DNA of 64,000 bases from Gelidibacter maritimus (GCF_014062315.1 NZ_JACGLT010000010.1:75781-139780), one strand, 5' to 3'. Positions 46,361 to 55,093 are shown, numbered from the stretch's first letter. Numbers and translations are program-made. Notes: generated from the letters alone by a model not told the origin.

Positions 46361-48319
46361 CTAATTTTCAAACTTTTTTCGTGCTTCCAATTCGATGTTG
46401 AGTTGGTTGACCCTTGAATCCACTTGACGTTTGAAATCGGTGTCGGCAATGGTGGCAACATTATCCAAATAACGCACAACTTCCTGACGCCTTATTTCAG
46501 AAAAATTGAGACCTTTCATATTGGCCCGCATCAATTCCTGCAGCATGTTGAATTTGGTCTCGTAGGTCTGTTTAAAATAGATCTCGGGATTATCGAACCA
46601 AGCGGGTTCCAAATCAAAATCGGTTAAACGCAATGAGATGGCCGATTGGATATTTCTCACATCCCTTGATGAAAAGAACGGAAAAATTTTTTGGATTTCT
46701 TTATATAAATTGGCATAAAATTGATGTTCATTGGTTTGAAACTGCTTTTCAACCTGATCATAAACAGCATGGACGCGCTGCTCAGTAGGCTTATTCACGG
46801 CGCTTAAAATCTCTCCCATGTTCTTGGCCAAACCTTGATCCTGGAGATAGTTATAGTGTTTTGGATCTTTCATATTTATAAAATCGGGCATCGTTTTTTC
46901 TAACTTACGCCACCATAAATGATCTTGGTCCAAAAAGTCATGTTCGGTACGTGCACCGTCGATTTTGAATCGACCTTGCACCCTTGAAATCACAGCTTTA
47001 TCCAGCATTTCCGGTAAATTAGTAAATAATCCGATAGAGCTATTACCATAATTTACCGCGTAAGCCCCTTCCGTGTATCTTAAAAACACCCCAATAACCT
47101 CTTTAACGCCAGCAGAAACGCCTTGAGCAGTACGTTCCTGCAGATTGTTTTCAGCATCGTCAATAGGTGCGAAAATCAATTTTGAAGGATCTTGCATGGG
47201 CTTCATCCATTCCACCATTTTTTCGGCAGAACCGCCCTGAAAGGTGGAAATCAAGGTATCGGGCATCGGATGGAATAAAAATGGGATCTCCAAATGGTCA
47301 CAATGTTCCTTTAGTTTTGTAGCAATTGCGGCTATAAGCATACTTTTTCCTGTTCCAGGAATACCGTAACCCATAAAGACTGGCATAAAGCCGCCCAATT
47401 CCTGAAACGGATTCTTTTTGGCGGTAAAATCGTAACTCAGCATGCGCTCGGTTAATCGGCGTGCAAAATGTTTGGCGTCTTTGTTTCCGACAATCTGTTC
47501 AAACTTAATTTTGTTGAATTCGACGCTTTTAGCAGCACCGGCAAAAACATTATTCCACCCAGAAATTGCAAATTCGGAATGCTCAAGTTTATAAGTTCTG
47601 TCCACAATGGTTTCCTGATACTCCAAAGTAGATTTTCGCATTTGAATTTCATCAATCAATGCTTCAAAGAAGACCACTGTAAAATCGGCCACATCCTTAT
47701 CACTTTTGATGATATCTGGATGTCCCAAATACTTGTCATAATAAAACAAGGTACAGGCCACACCTTTTAGAGGCGATAAAAGCGAAACTTCAGGGATACC
47801 CGCAAATTTTTGCTTCATCACGCTCAAATCGTCAGATGCATAAGGTTTTAAGTTGTGCAAAATATTATAGGCCGCTGAAAACAACATGAAGCCAGTTGCC
47901 GTATGCATTTTGCTTTCATACTCTCTTTTCCCCATGCTGTCCAATGAGGCTTTTCGCTCATTTAAACTGGATAGTCCTGAAGCATCATAGTAGCTATCCT
48001 TGATCCAAATACCTAAGGTCAAACCTTCTTGAACGGCATACAGCGTTTGGTTAAGTAATACTGGAATGGCAATGGAATCTGGAAGCAAACGCTTTTTAAG
48101 CTCTAAAATAGTTTTGGAAACTGCCGTTGTTTCTGCCATATTGGAGCCATTATTGGCCCTTGAAAGATAGAGAAGAATGGAATCGTCTTTGGCGTCCTTA
48201 TCTTTGTTCTTGGCGCGTTGCCCTTGTTCCCATTGGATACTTTTAAGATACGACGCGGCTTCGTCACGAAGCATATCGAGATCATTTTGTTTTATGGGAA
48301 AGGTTGAGTTTTGTTGCAT
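46361..48319 (-). CDS. AAA+ ATPase of unknown role
   Basis: A 652-residue cytosolic protein. An N-terminal helical region of about 280 residues precedes a AAA+ module: Walker A GIPGTGKS (319-326), Walker-B-like LIFAPIDDAEN (Asp387-Asp388), sensor-1-like GLFTN (Asn434) and a putative arginine finger at Arg446 in VISRVQGRF. A C-terminal helical region of about 190 residues follows. The second acidic residue of Walker B is Asp rather than Glu. It is not FtsH, MoxR, ClpX or an IstB-like protein by layout. It sits in the middle of the seven-gene minus-strand cluster and is likely its motor. Confidence 0.85.
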   Translation of the reverse strand: MQQNSTFPIKQNDLDMLRDEAASYLKSIQWEQGQRAKNKDKDAKDDSILLYLSRANNGSNMAETTAVSKTILELKKRLLPDSIAIPVLLNQTLYAVQEGLTLGIWIKDSYYDASGLSSLNERKASLDSMGKREYESKMHTATGFMLFSAAYNILHNLKPYASDDLSVMKQKFAGIPEVSLLSPLKGVACTLFYYDKYLGHPDIIKSDKDVADFTVVFFEALIDEIQMRKSTLEYQETIVDRTYKLEHSEFAISGWNNVFAGAAKSVEFNKIKFEQIVGNKDAKHFARRLTERMLSYDFTAKKNPFQELGGFMPVFMGYGIPGTGKSMLIAAIATKLKEHCDHLEIPFLFHPMPDTLISTFQGGSAEKMVEWMKPMQDPSKLIFAPIDDAENNLQERTAQGVSAGVKEVIGVFLRYTEGAYAVNYGNSSIGLFTNLPEMLDKAVISRVQGRFKIDGARTEHDFLDQDHLWWRKLEKTMPDFINMKDPKHYNYLQDQGLAKNMGEILSAVNKPTEQRVHAVYDQVEKQFQTNEHQFYANLYKEIQKIFPFFSSRDVRNIQSAISLRLTDFDLEPAWFDNPEIYFKQTYETKFNMLQELMRANMKGLNFSEIRRQEVVRYLDNVATIADTDFKRQVDSRVNQLNIELEARKKFEN

Positions 48320-48356
48320 TGGTTGATTTATGAATTATGTATTGAATTAGCCACGA

Positions 48357-48380
48357 ACCTGCCCATCCGTTCAGGCGGGT
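48357..48380. repeat. REP-like palindrome
   Basis: ACCTGCC and GGCGGGT pair over 7 bp (one G-U) with a 10-nt loop. It is close in sequence to the palindrome at 49955-49970. Confidence 0.55.
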
Positions 48381-48431
48381 GTACGACTATATAAATTTTA
48401 TAATCTCTTTTAATTCTGCTCCTTTGATAGG

Positions 48432-48479
48432 AGGAGTGGATTCATCCCGAGAAAACGGGATGAAGACGATGTGGTTGAT
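48432..48479. repeat. Dispersed intergenic repeat, segment 1 (copy B)
   Basis: It matches 44187-44234 with about four differences over 48 bp. Confidence 0.85.
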
Positions 48480-48500
48480 TCTCTCAAGTCGGTTTCAATA

Positions 48501-48600
48501 ACCCGAGGCTTGCCCCGATTGAAAAGGCAATTCCTTATTCATACCTCCTCGTGGGCTTGACCGCCCATGGTGGTCTGAAGGTCCACGAGATTCTTGATTA
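48501..48600. repeat. Dispersed intergenic repeat, segment 2 (copy A)
   Basis: A roughly 100-bp segment running from CCGAGGCTTGCCCCGATTG to GAGATTCTTGATTA. It contains the inverted repeat CTCGTGG / CCACGAG and aligns with 57529-57627. Confidence 0.7.
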
Positions 48601-48753
48601 CACCCTTCCGCCTTAAATTCCTCCACGGGAATTTAATCCACCTTCCCTTAAATAGAGAAGGAATTTTTTATCGTTTATTTAAAAAACTTTCAATGCTTAA
48701 CAATTAAAAGTCTTGATTCTTTGTACTTTAAGCGCAGCGGTCTAACTTCTATT

Positions 48754-49815
48754 TTACACTTCACTTATTTTCAAATCCGCCATCTGAATCGGCGGTTTAG
48801 CCAAACCATTCATTATTTCCGGTGTTTTACTGTATAACAACTGAATGATACGGTGTCGCGCCATGACATAATTTTTATGCACAGGGTCATTCCATTTCTG
48901 TAAAATTTGCTTTGAAAAATAGCCTCCTTCACTAAATTCGCTGCCTGAAAATACTTCGTCAACACTTAAAGACAATGCGTAGGATTCCAGTGGCACCACT
49001 TTATCTGCAATATTCTTGAGAATAGCATGGGTGATTTGATTTTCATCCTTGGCAAAAACATTATGAAACGGTCCCAGATCAATACGCTTGATGTGTTTCG
49101 GCCGAATATCCTTCAATTTTCGGTCAATACCATAGGCCATAACATCTAAACTCATCACCCGATCTGCGGTGGTTTTAAGCACTTCGTAAATCTGTTTTTT
49201 ATGGGCTTCAATAGTGGCACCCTCAAAGTCAAAATACATATAACAGATAAAAGGTCGGTTGCAACCTACATCAAAAAAACTCCAACTGGTCATGAATTCG
49301 GCTTCAGAATTTTCAGGTGCCTTGATGATTTTTCCTTGGACAAACCGATTGAAAATAAACTTCTGTTCTACTGAAGTGTAATAAACAATGGAGGCCGCTT
49401 GAAACAATTTACTTTTTTTGATGGGTTCTTTCTTTCGGAGCAAGGTATCCAAAAACTCTTCCTGTAACTCACTCACATCTTTAAGTTTGTTGACGTAGTT
49501 TGCCTTTAATGACAAATCATTGAACAGATACCGGAATTCTAAATAATTGGGAAAACCAGATTCGGTCAGATCCACTTTCATATTCTCCTCTTCGTCATAC
49601 ATGTACTTGACCCGCATGGCTTCAATGGAATACAATAGCAAATCAGCATATTGTTTAAAAAAAATGAGTTCCTGGTGGGTGCACAGATTTTCACGTTGTG
49701 CACTCACTATTAATTCTTTTAGTACAAAATCGACCATTTTATGATAAAACACATACTGCTCCTTGGAATCGAGATATGCAGAATCTAATGGTGTTACGAT
49801 GTGATTAATGGACAC
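48754..49815 (-). CDS. Unknown soluble protein of the AAA+ cluster, GTG start
   Basis: A 353-residue soluble protein that I do not recognise. The first 130 residues are helical (EEENMKVDLTESGFPNYLEF region). The middle contains strand-like segments (FICYMYFDFEGATIEAHKKQ), and the C-terminus is helical. There is no signal peptide. The initiation codon is GTG (MSINHIVTPL); the next in-frame Met is 26 codons in and would cut the N-terminal helix. It lies between the coiled-coil gene and the AAA+ gene, a position often held by an adaptor. Confidence 0.75.
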   Translation of the reverse strand: MSINHIVTPLDSAYLDSKEQYVFYHKMVDFVLKELIVSAQRENLCTHQELIFFKQYADLLLYSIEAMRVKYMYDEEENMKVDLTESGFPNYLEFRYLFNDLSLKANYVNKLKDVSELQEEFLDTLLRKKEPIKKSKLFQAASIVYYTSVEQKFIFNRFVQGKIIKAPENSEAEFMTSWSFFDVGCNRPFICYMYFDFEGATIEAHKKQIYEVLKTTADRVMSLDVMAYGIDRKLKDIRPKHIKRIDLGPFHNVFAKDENQITHAILKNIADKVVPLESYALSLSVDEVFSGSEFSEGGYFSKQILQKWNDPVHKNYVMARHRIIQLLYSKTPEIMNGLAKPPIQMADLKISEV

Positions 49816-49954
49816 TTTTATATTTAAAAATTATGAATTATTGCTAATGTAACTACAGTCTAAACACGCGTTAAGGGATGCAGCGGCATCCTTGTTTGTT
49901 TGGAGGTTGAGTTTAGCCAAACCTTCAAACAAAAAAGATACAGCGGAACACCTA

Positions 49955-49970
49955 CCTGCCAGCAGGCAGG
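49955..49970. repeat. REP-like palindrome
   Basis: CCTGCC-AGCA-GGCAGG, a perfect 6-bp stem with an AGCA loop, in the spacer between the coiled-coil and 353-residue genes. Confidence 0.6.
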
Positions 49971-50066
49971 CCTGACCACGCTTTTCGCGTGGGAACGCTT
50001 TGAACAAAACACTCAATAGACCAGACAGATTTTGAAAATCAGTCAGGTCAACTATCATTCGTTGAA

Positions 50067-51416
50067 TCAAGACAATAGATCGTCGGAATTGGTTTCTGGT
50101 TTTGGCGCTGCCGCAGGTTTTCCTGCATCGTCATTACCTGAGGGTTTTGTAGCGTCAGCCTTATAGTAATCCTCAAAGATCTCTTTCATGTCAATACCGT
50201 AGCGCTCGGCGAAATTCTTTTGAATATCGGCATCTTTAGTACGGATTTCCTGTAAAGCTTCTGCGTAACTGCTATAAACTCCTTGCATCACTTTTTCGTG
50301 TACAGGAATATTATCCATCATTTCCTGACGTGCTTTTGCACTTGCGGTATGCATTGATGCTAAGGTTTCTCCAATATGCTCATCGGTCTTGACCCCCAAA
50401 TGTTCAAGTATAGCCGCGAATTCCTGATCTGTGCGCGCTTTTAAAGCCACAACATAACCGTCATAATATTTAAGTCGCTCTTCGGTATCACTCTTTAGTT
50501 TAGCACGGTGTGTCTGTAAATTGCTACGTAGAGATGTCAATACCTTAATGGTCAGGTTATGCTTATGCACAAAGCTATCTTTACTCGCCGCCAATGTGGT
50601 ATAGGCGTTTTTAAGGCCTTCCAACTCTTCTATTTTTTGTTCCAAGGTTGTCACTTTGCCTACAGACTGGGCATAGTCGGCCGATTGCTTATCAACAATT
50701 TCATCCAATTCTTGGCGGGCCTGTTTTAACAGCGCGTAGTTATCATCGAGTTTGGCTTCTACTTCTTTTTTCTTTTCTAAGGCACGGGTATGATTTTTAG
50801 TAGCCTCAACAATAGCTATTTGAAGCTTATCTTCTACCTCCTTAATCTCAACTTCCCTGTTTTTTAAACGGGATACCGCAGCCTGACTCTTATAGGACAG
50901 TTCGGCCAAAAGCGTTTGTACATCGGCGCTTTCAATACGCTCTTGGAACATGGCTTTGGCCTTATTATCAGCACCCGCCCTAACTTTCTCTGCTTCCTTA
51001 AACTCCTGTTCTTCCTGTTTGATTTTGCTTTTACGTCCCCATAGATTGTTCCACCAGGTATCGGGCTTATTGCGCGCATCTTCCAATTCTATGCGAGCAC
51101 GGTCCAATGCTTTTTGGGCATCATCAATAACCCGTTGCTCATCGGCATTGAGAGAAGAAAACTTCTCAAAGATAATCCCCACTTCGTCCTGATAATCTGT
51201 AAGGTCCTTGATGGCATCCAAGAGTGTTGTTCGGTCTTTCTCAGCCATATGTACCACATCATCAAGTGTGGCATTTAAGATTTTTTGGCGGGACTGTGGA
51301 TCGTCTTCCTGGGCGAGCTTAGACTTCATGGTGTCAACGGCTTTCCCCCAATTGACATCCACTTTACCAGTTTTTTCGTTGGAATTGGTTTCTAATAAAT
51401 CAAAATCATCTGACAT
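50067..51416 (-). CDS. Long cytosolic coiled-coil protein, first gene of the AAA+ cluster
   Basis: A 449-residue protein without signal or membrane segment. After an acidic N-terminus it is nearly all helix. Strong heptad stretches (about 75-120, 125-270 and 290-330) are interrupted by an aromatic basic motif DTWWNNLWGRKSK near residue 118. The end is Pro/Ala/Asp-rich and disordered. TelA-type or other all-helical scaffold proteins are possible distant relatives, but I see no diagnostic motif. It is preceded by a promoter box and appears to open the seven-gene transcription unit. Confidence 0.78.
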   Translation of the reverse strand: MSDDFDLLETNSNEKTGKVDVNWGKAVDTMKSKLAQEDDPQSRQKILNATLDDVVHMAEKDRTTLLDAIKDLTDYQDEVGIIFEKFSSLNADEQRVIDDAQKALDRARIELEDARNKPDTWWNNLWGRKSKIKQEEQEFKEAEKVRAGADNKAKAMFQERIESADVQTLLAELSYKSQAAVSRLKNREVEIKEVEDKLQIAIVEATKNHTRALEKKKEVEAKLDDNYALLKQARQELDEIVDKQSADYAQSVGKVTTLEQKIEELEGLKNAYTTLAASKDSFVHKHNLTIKVLTSLRSNLQTHRAKLKSDTEERLKYYDGYVVALKARTDQEFAAILEHLGVKTDEHIGETLASMHTASAKARQEMMDNIPVHEKVMQGVYSSYAEALQEIRTKDADIQKNFAERYGIDMKEIFEDYYKADATKPSGNDDAGKPAAAPKPETNSDDLLS

Positions 51417-51484
51417 ATAGTTTCATATTTAAGTGAATTCAAAGTAATTTAATGAACAGCAATTTCGTTAAAATAAATCAGTAT

Positions 51485-51492
51485 CAAAATTA
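51485..51492 (-). promoter_or_regulatory. Bacteroidota -7 box for the AAA+ cluster
   Basis: TAATTTTG on the minus strand lies about 70 bp upstream of the first gene of the cluster. No other exact -7 match was found in the cluster's internal spacers. Confidence 0.5.
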
Positions 51493-51593
51493 TTATTCCT
51501 TTAATTTATTGGTATGAATTCTTATAAAATTGTTACAGACTATAGAAATAAGTTTTAAAGTCATTATCTTTAAGTGACAAAAATGAAAATAAA

Positions 51594-52379
51594 ATGAAAC
51601 ATTTAAATATTGTTACAGCACTACTTATAATGCTATTGATGGGCTGCAAACACAGTACAGAAAAAGCTGTAGAAGTGGCCTCCGAGATGGCTGACGATTT
51701 TCACGAGTCGACGCAGCCAGAAGCAATAAATATCATTCCAATTAATCACGCTACCATGATTTTGGCATATAAAGACCAAGTGGTATATGTAGACCCTGTT
51801 GGTGGTTCTAATATATTTTCAGATCAAGAGAAACCAGACTATATTCTGATCACAGATATCCATGGCGATCATTTGGATGTATCCACATTAGAAAATATGG
51901 TGCTGGATTCAACGACACTTATTGTGCCACCAGCAGTGAAAGAAAAATTACCGGAATTAAAAGCCAAAGAAATTATCGTGATGAACAATGGGGAAAACAA
52001 AGAACTTGAAGCTTTTTCTATTGAAGCTGTCCCTATGTATAATTTAAGAGAAGAAGCCTTAAAATTTCATGAAAAAGGTAGAGGTAACGGATATGTTTTA
52101 ACTTGGAACAATCAAAGAATATATATTTCAGGTGATACTGAAGACATTCCGGAAATGAGGAGCCTCGAAAACATTGATATTGCCTTTGTTTGTATGAATC
52201 TTCCATATACGATGACGGTAGAGAGTGCAGCAAGTGCGGTATTGGATTTTAAACCCAAAAAAGTATATCCGTACCACTATAGAGGAACTGACGGAATGAG
52301 TGATGTTGATAAGTTTAGATCCATTGTTAACAAAACGAATTCTGACATTGAAGTTGTGCAGTTAGACTGGTATGAGTAA
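51594..52379 (+). CDS. MBL-fold lipoprotein, UlaG-like
   Basis: A 261-residue lipoprotein: signal sequence with lipobox LLMGC (Cys18), a short acidic linker, then a metallo-beta-lactamase fold (residues 45-261). The usual HxHxDH motif reads DIHGDH (88-93), so the first His is replaced by Asp. The later ligands appear as SGDTED and YPYHYRG. This variant motif suggests altered metal binding within the UlaG-like branch. It sits outside the cytoplasm, presumably in the outer or inner membrane leaflet. It is divergent from the AAA+ cluster; a near-consensus -7 box (TATCTTTA, 51565-51572) precedes it. Confidence 0.82.
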   Translation: MKHLNIVTALLIMLLMGCKHSTEKAVEVASEMADDFHESTQPEAINIIPINHATMILAYKDQVVYVDPVGGSNIFSDQEKPDYILITDIHGDHLDVSTLENMVLDSTTLIVPPAVKEKLPELKAKEIIVMNNGENKELEAFSIEAVPMYNLREEALKFHEKGRGNGYVLTWNNQRIYISGDTEDIPEMRSLENIDIAFVCMNLPYTMTVESAASAVLDFKPKKVYPYHYRGTDGMSDVDKFRSIVNKTNSDIEVVQLDWYE

Positions 52380-52466
52380 CTATTTATCGAATCCATTTTA
52401 TAGCAAAAAACAATCCGTCGCTGTAACTTTTTTATTTTGATATAGTTACGAAATAAATTAAAAGTG

Positions 52467-52474
52467 TATATTTG
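52467..52474 (+). promoter_or_regulatory. Bacteroidota -7 box for the small membrane pair
   Basis: TATATTTG lies 31 bp upstream of the ATG at 52506. Confidence 0.5.
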
Positions 52475-52505
52475 GACAGCCAACCGAATCTAATTTCTTG
52501 CAATT

Positions 52506-52739
52506 ATGTCTCCTACATTTCACAAAGTCTCCCAATTCGCCGTAGTAAGCACCGAACATCTTACTATCGTTTTACTTATAACTGCAGGCGTATTTTTATT
52601 TTTTATTGCAATAGCAGTAATCAAAATGTACAAATTAAAGGCTGAAAACAAACGGTTAACGGATAGCGATGCTTTTAAAGCAGAAGTGGATGAGAGTTAT
52701 AAAGATTTTACGGATGGTCATTTATATGACAATAATTAA
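52506..52739 (+). CDS. Small membrane protein, paralogue 1
   Basis: A 77-residue protein with one membrane helix (about 18-40) followed by the basic motif KMYKLKAENKRL and an acidic tail (DESYKDFTDGHLYDNN). The motif recurs in the next gene (KVYKLKAKLK). No family is recognised. Together with its neighbour it forms a short two-gene unit ended by a terminator. Confidence 0.65.
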   Translation: MSPTFHKVSQFAVVSTEHLTIVLLITAGVFLFFIAIAVIKMYKLKAENKRLTDSDAFKAEVDESYKDFTDGHLYDNN

Positions 52740-52753
52740 GCAATTTCGTAATT

Positions 52754-52918
52754 ATGGGTAATTTCAGTATTATTATCACAACCACTCAAGACCTTAATAA
52801 AATAGTCAGTATTTTATCAATAGCAGTTGTTACTTTACTGATTTTATTAGGTTTGAATATTTATAAAGTATATAAGCTTAAAGCAAAATTAAAATCAATT
52901 AATAATAACAATAAATAA
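52754..52918 (+). CDS. Small membrane protein, paralogue 2
   Basis: A 54-residue protein (MGNFSIIITTTQDLNKIVSI start) with a single membrane helix (about 17-36) and then YKVYKLKAKLK and an Asn-rich end. It begins 14 bp after the preceding stop. The helix plus YKLKA arrangement matches the upstream 77-residue protein, which suggests a tandem duplication. It is short enough to be missed by length filters. Confidence 0.6.
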   Translation: MGNFSIIITTTQDLNKIVSILSIAVVTLLILLGLNIYKVYKLKAKLKSINNNNK

Positions 52919-52937
52919 TCTTTCACTCAATAAAAAA

Positions 52938-52963
52938 ATACCGCTCGATGAGCGGCATTTTTA
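52938..52963. terminator. Intrinsic terminator
   Basis: CCGCT-CGATG-AGCGG is flanked by an A run and a T run, between the small membrane pair and convergent ettA. Confidence 0.8.
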
Positions 52964-52969
52964 TTAGCA

Positions 52970-54661
52970 TTATCGCACTAATTTCTTGTACTTAAGTCGT
53001 TTTGGAGTTAGATCGCCCCCAAGACGTTTTTTCTTGTTTTCTTCGTATTCACTAAAGCTACCTTCAAAGAAATATACTTGAGAGTTGCCTTCAAATGCTA
53101 GTATATGCGTACAGATCCTATCCAAAAACCATCTGTCGTGACTGATTACGACGGCGCAGCCCGCAAAATTCTCAAGACCTTCTTCCAAGGCTCTTAGAGT
53201 GTTGACATCCAAGTCGTTGGTTGGCTCATCTAAAAGTAAAACGTTACCTTCTTCCTTGAGCGTCATGGCCAAGTGCAAACGGTTACGCTCCCCACCAGAA
53301 AGCAATTTCACTTTTTTATTCTGTTCACTTCCGGAAAAGTTAAAGCGACTTAGATATGCTCTGGAGTTGACTTGTTTTCCACCCATCATGATCAATTCCT
53401 GTTCGTCACTGAAGTTCTGCCAAATCGATTTTTCAGGATCAATATTGGAATGTTTTTGATCCACATAAGCCAATTTTGCAGTTTCACCTACTCTAAATTC
53501 ACCTTTGTCAGGAGTTTCTTCACCCATGATCATTTTGAAAATTGTGGTTTTACCTGCACCATTCGGACCAATGACCCCAACAATACCTGCTTGAGGTAAA
53601 TTGAAATTTAGATCTTCATAAAGTAATTTATCACCATAACCTTTACTGACTCCAATGGCTTCAATAACATTTGTGCCTAATCGAGGACCATTGGGGATGT
53701 AGATTTCCAATTTTTCGTCAAGTTGCTTTTGATCTTGACTCATCAATTTATCGTAGTTGTTCAAACGTGCTTTTTGTTTGGTCTGACGCCCTTTGGCACC
53801 TTGACGCACCCATTCCAACTCACGTTCCAAGGTTTTTTGACGCTTGGAAGCCGTTTTGCTTTCCTGGGCCATACGGGTAGATTTTTGATCTAACCAAGAC
53901 GAGTAGTTTCCTTTCCAAGGGATACCCTCTCCTCTATCCAGTTCTAAAATCCAACCTGCCACATTATCCAAGAAATATCTATCGTGGGTCACGGCTATAA
54001 TTGTTCCTTTATATTGAGATAAATGCTGCTCCAGCCAATGTACAGATTCTGCATCCAAATGGTTGGTAGGCTCATCTAATAACAACACATCAGGCTCTTG
54101 CAATAGGAGTCGACATAATGCCACACGACGACGCTCACCACCGGAAAGCACCCCAATCTTTTTATCACCATCGGGCGTTCTTAAGGCATCCATGGCAATT
54201 TCCAATTTCGTATCGAGTTCCCAAGCATTGGAAGCATCAATTTTATCCTGCAATTCGGCTTGACGGTTCATCAACTTTTCCATTTTATCTGGATCAGAAT
54301 ACACTTCTTCCAGTCCAAACATATCGTTGATTTTATTGTATTCATCAAGAATGGCTACCGTTTCTGCAGCACCTTCACGAACCACTTCCATAACGGTTTT
54401 GTCGTCATCCAACTGTGGCTCTTGCTCTAAGAGCCCGACGGAGTATTCCTGAAGAAAAGTAACATCGCCCTGGAAGTTTTTATCCTGTCCAGCAATAATT
54501 TTTAAAAGTGTGGATTTTCCGGAACCGTTAAGCCCCAAAATTCCAATTTTAGCTCCGTAAAAGAAGCTTAAATGTATGTTTTTCAATACTGGTGTATCAG
54601 CACCTTTAAAGGTCTTGGTAAGACCTCGCATCGAAAAAATTACTTTTTTATCATCGCTCAT
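52970..54661 (-). CDS. ettA: Energy-dependent translational throttle protein EttA (ABC-F)
   Basis: A 563-residue ABC-F ATPase that binds the ribosomal E site and gates the first elongation step according to ATP level. It has two Walker A motifs (GLNGSGKST and GPNGAGKTT), two LSGGE signatures (GVLSGGERRRVALCR, KLLSGGERNRLHLA), an inserted arm region between residues about 95 and 140 and the linker KRQKTLERELEWVRQGAKG. Length and linker match EttA rather than Uup or antibiotic-resistance ABC-Fs. It is monocistronic. Confidence 0.94.
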   Translation of the reverse strand: MSDDKKVIFSMRGLTKTFKGADTPVLKNIHLSFFYGAKIGILGLNGSGKSTLLKIIAGQDKNFQGDVTFLQEYSVGLLEQEPQLDDDKTVMEVVREGAAETVAILDEYNKINDMFGLEEVYSDPDKMEKLMNRQAELQDKIDASNAWELDTKLEIAMDALRTPDGDKKIGVLSGGERRRVALCRLLLQEPDVLLLDEPTNHLDAESVHWLEQHLSQYKGTIIAVTHDRYFLDNVAGWILELDRGEGIPWKGNYSSWLDQKSTRMAQESKTASKRQKTLERELEWVRQGAKGRQTKQKARLNNYDKLMSQDQKQLDEKLEIYIPNGPRLGTNVIEAIGVSKGYGDKLLYEDLNFNLPQAGIVGVIGPNGAGKTTIFKMIMGEETPDKGEFRVGETAKLAYVDQKHSNIDPEKSIWQNFSDEQELIMMGGKQVNSRAYLSRFNFSGSEQNKKVKLLSGGERNRLHLAMTLKEEGNVLLLDEPTNDLDVNTLRALEEGLENFAGCAVVISHDRWFLDRICTHILAFEGNSQVYFFEGSFSEYEENKKKRLGGDLTPKRLKYKKLVR

Positions 54662-54750
54662 CTTTAAATCGAGTTAATAGTTATTATAAAATTAGGTAAA
54701 TTCAAACGCTCAAGACTTTGATCAATCTCAAGCTAATATTTGGATAAAGG

Positions 54751-54933
54751 CTAAACCCGCCCTTTCAGCGCGTTGAATACCCAAGCGATGGCGAAGAAGC
54801 CAATGCCTACTGAAGCAAATCCATAACCTGCTACATCATCATATCTAAATGCACCAAGTGCAATGAGTGCAACGCCAACGATGATCATAATTGTTGTGGC
54901 CCAAGCCAGAACGGTATTTTTATTCATTGCCAT
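54751..54933 (-). CDS. CAL67264-type small membrane protein
   Basis: A 60-residue protein with two hydrophobic helices (about 8-30 and 36-55) around a short YDDVAGYG turn, ending NALKGRV. This corresponds to the small flavobacterial membrane protein family that I recall as CAL67264. Function is unknown. A start at the second Met (residue 3) is equally possible. Confidence 0.72.
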   Translation of the reverse strand: MAMNKNTVLAWATTIMIIVGVALIALGAFRYDDVAGYGFASVGIGFFAIAWVFNALKGRV

Positions 54934-55067
54934 AAATCTTAGTTTTTAAGGGAACTGCAAATATCGATTATTTTAACATAAAAACAGCTGTAAAAGTGGG
55001 TTTTTAAAAGGATTATTAAAAATTGTATAGGCCAAAAGCTCTTAATTTTTTTCAATCTATTCAATTA

Positions 55068-55093
55068 TACATTGTAATATTTTACATTGCAAT
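55068..55093. promoter_or_regulatory. Two TACATTGNAAT direct repeats, possible operator
   Basis: TACATTGTAAT (55068-55078) and TACATTGCAAT (55083-55093) are spaced 15 bp start to start, about 110 bp upstream of the MFS promoter box. They could bind a regulator of the efflux gene, but no regulator gene is adjacent. Confidence 0.35.

Larger units (their letters stand above)
48320..48753. other. Repeat-rich spacer in the AAA+ cluster
   Basis: A 434-bp spacer with no supported gene. It carries a REP-like palindrome (48357-48380), dispersed segment 1 (48432-48479), dispersed segment 2 (48501-48600) and further short inverted repeats (CTCCACGGGAATTTAATCC region; CCTTCCCTTAAATAGAGAAGG). Confidence 0.6.

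Noticed and set aside
46424-46627. Plus-strand frames opposite the AAA+ gene and similar antisense frames across the large genes
   Set aside because: They are opposite-strand shadows of well-supported coding sequences, without promoters or recognisable domains.
49831-50070. A 79-codon minus-strand frame between the coiled-coil and 353-residue genes
   Set aside because: It needs a TTG start, spans the REP-like palindrome and has the composition of non-coding sequence.
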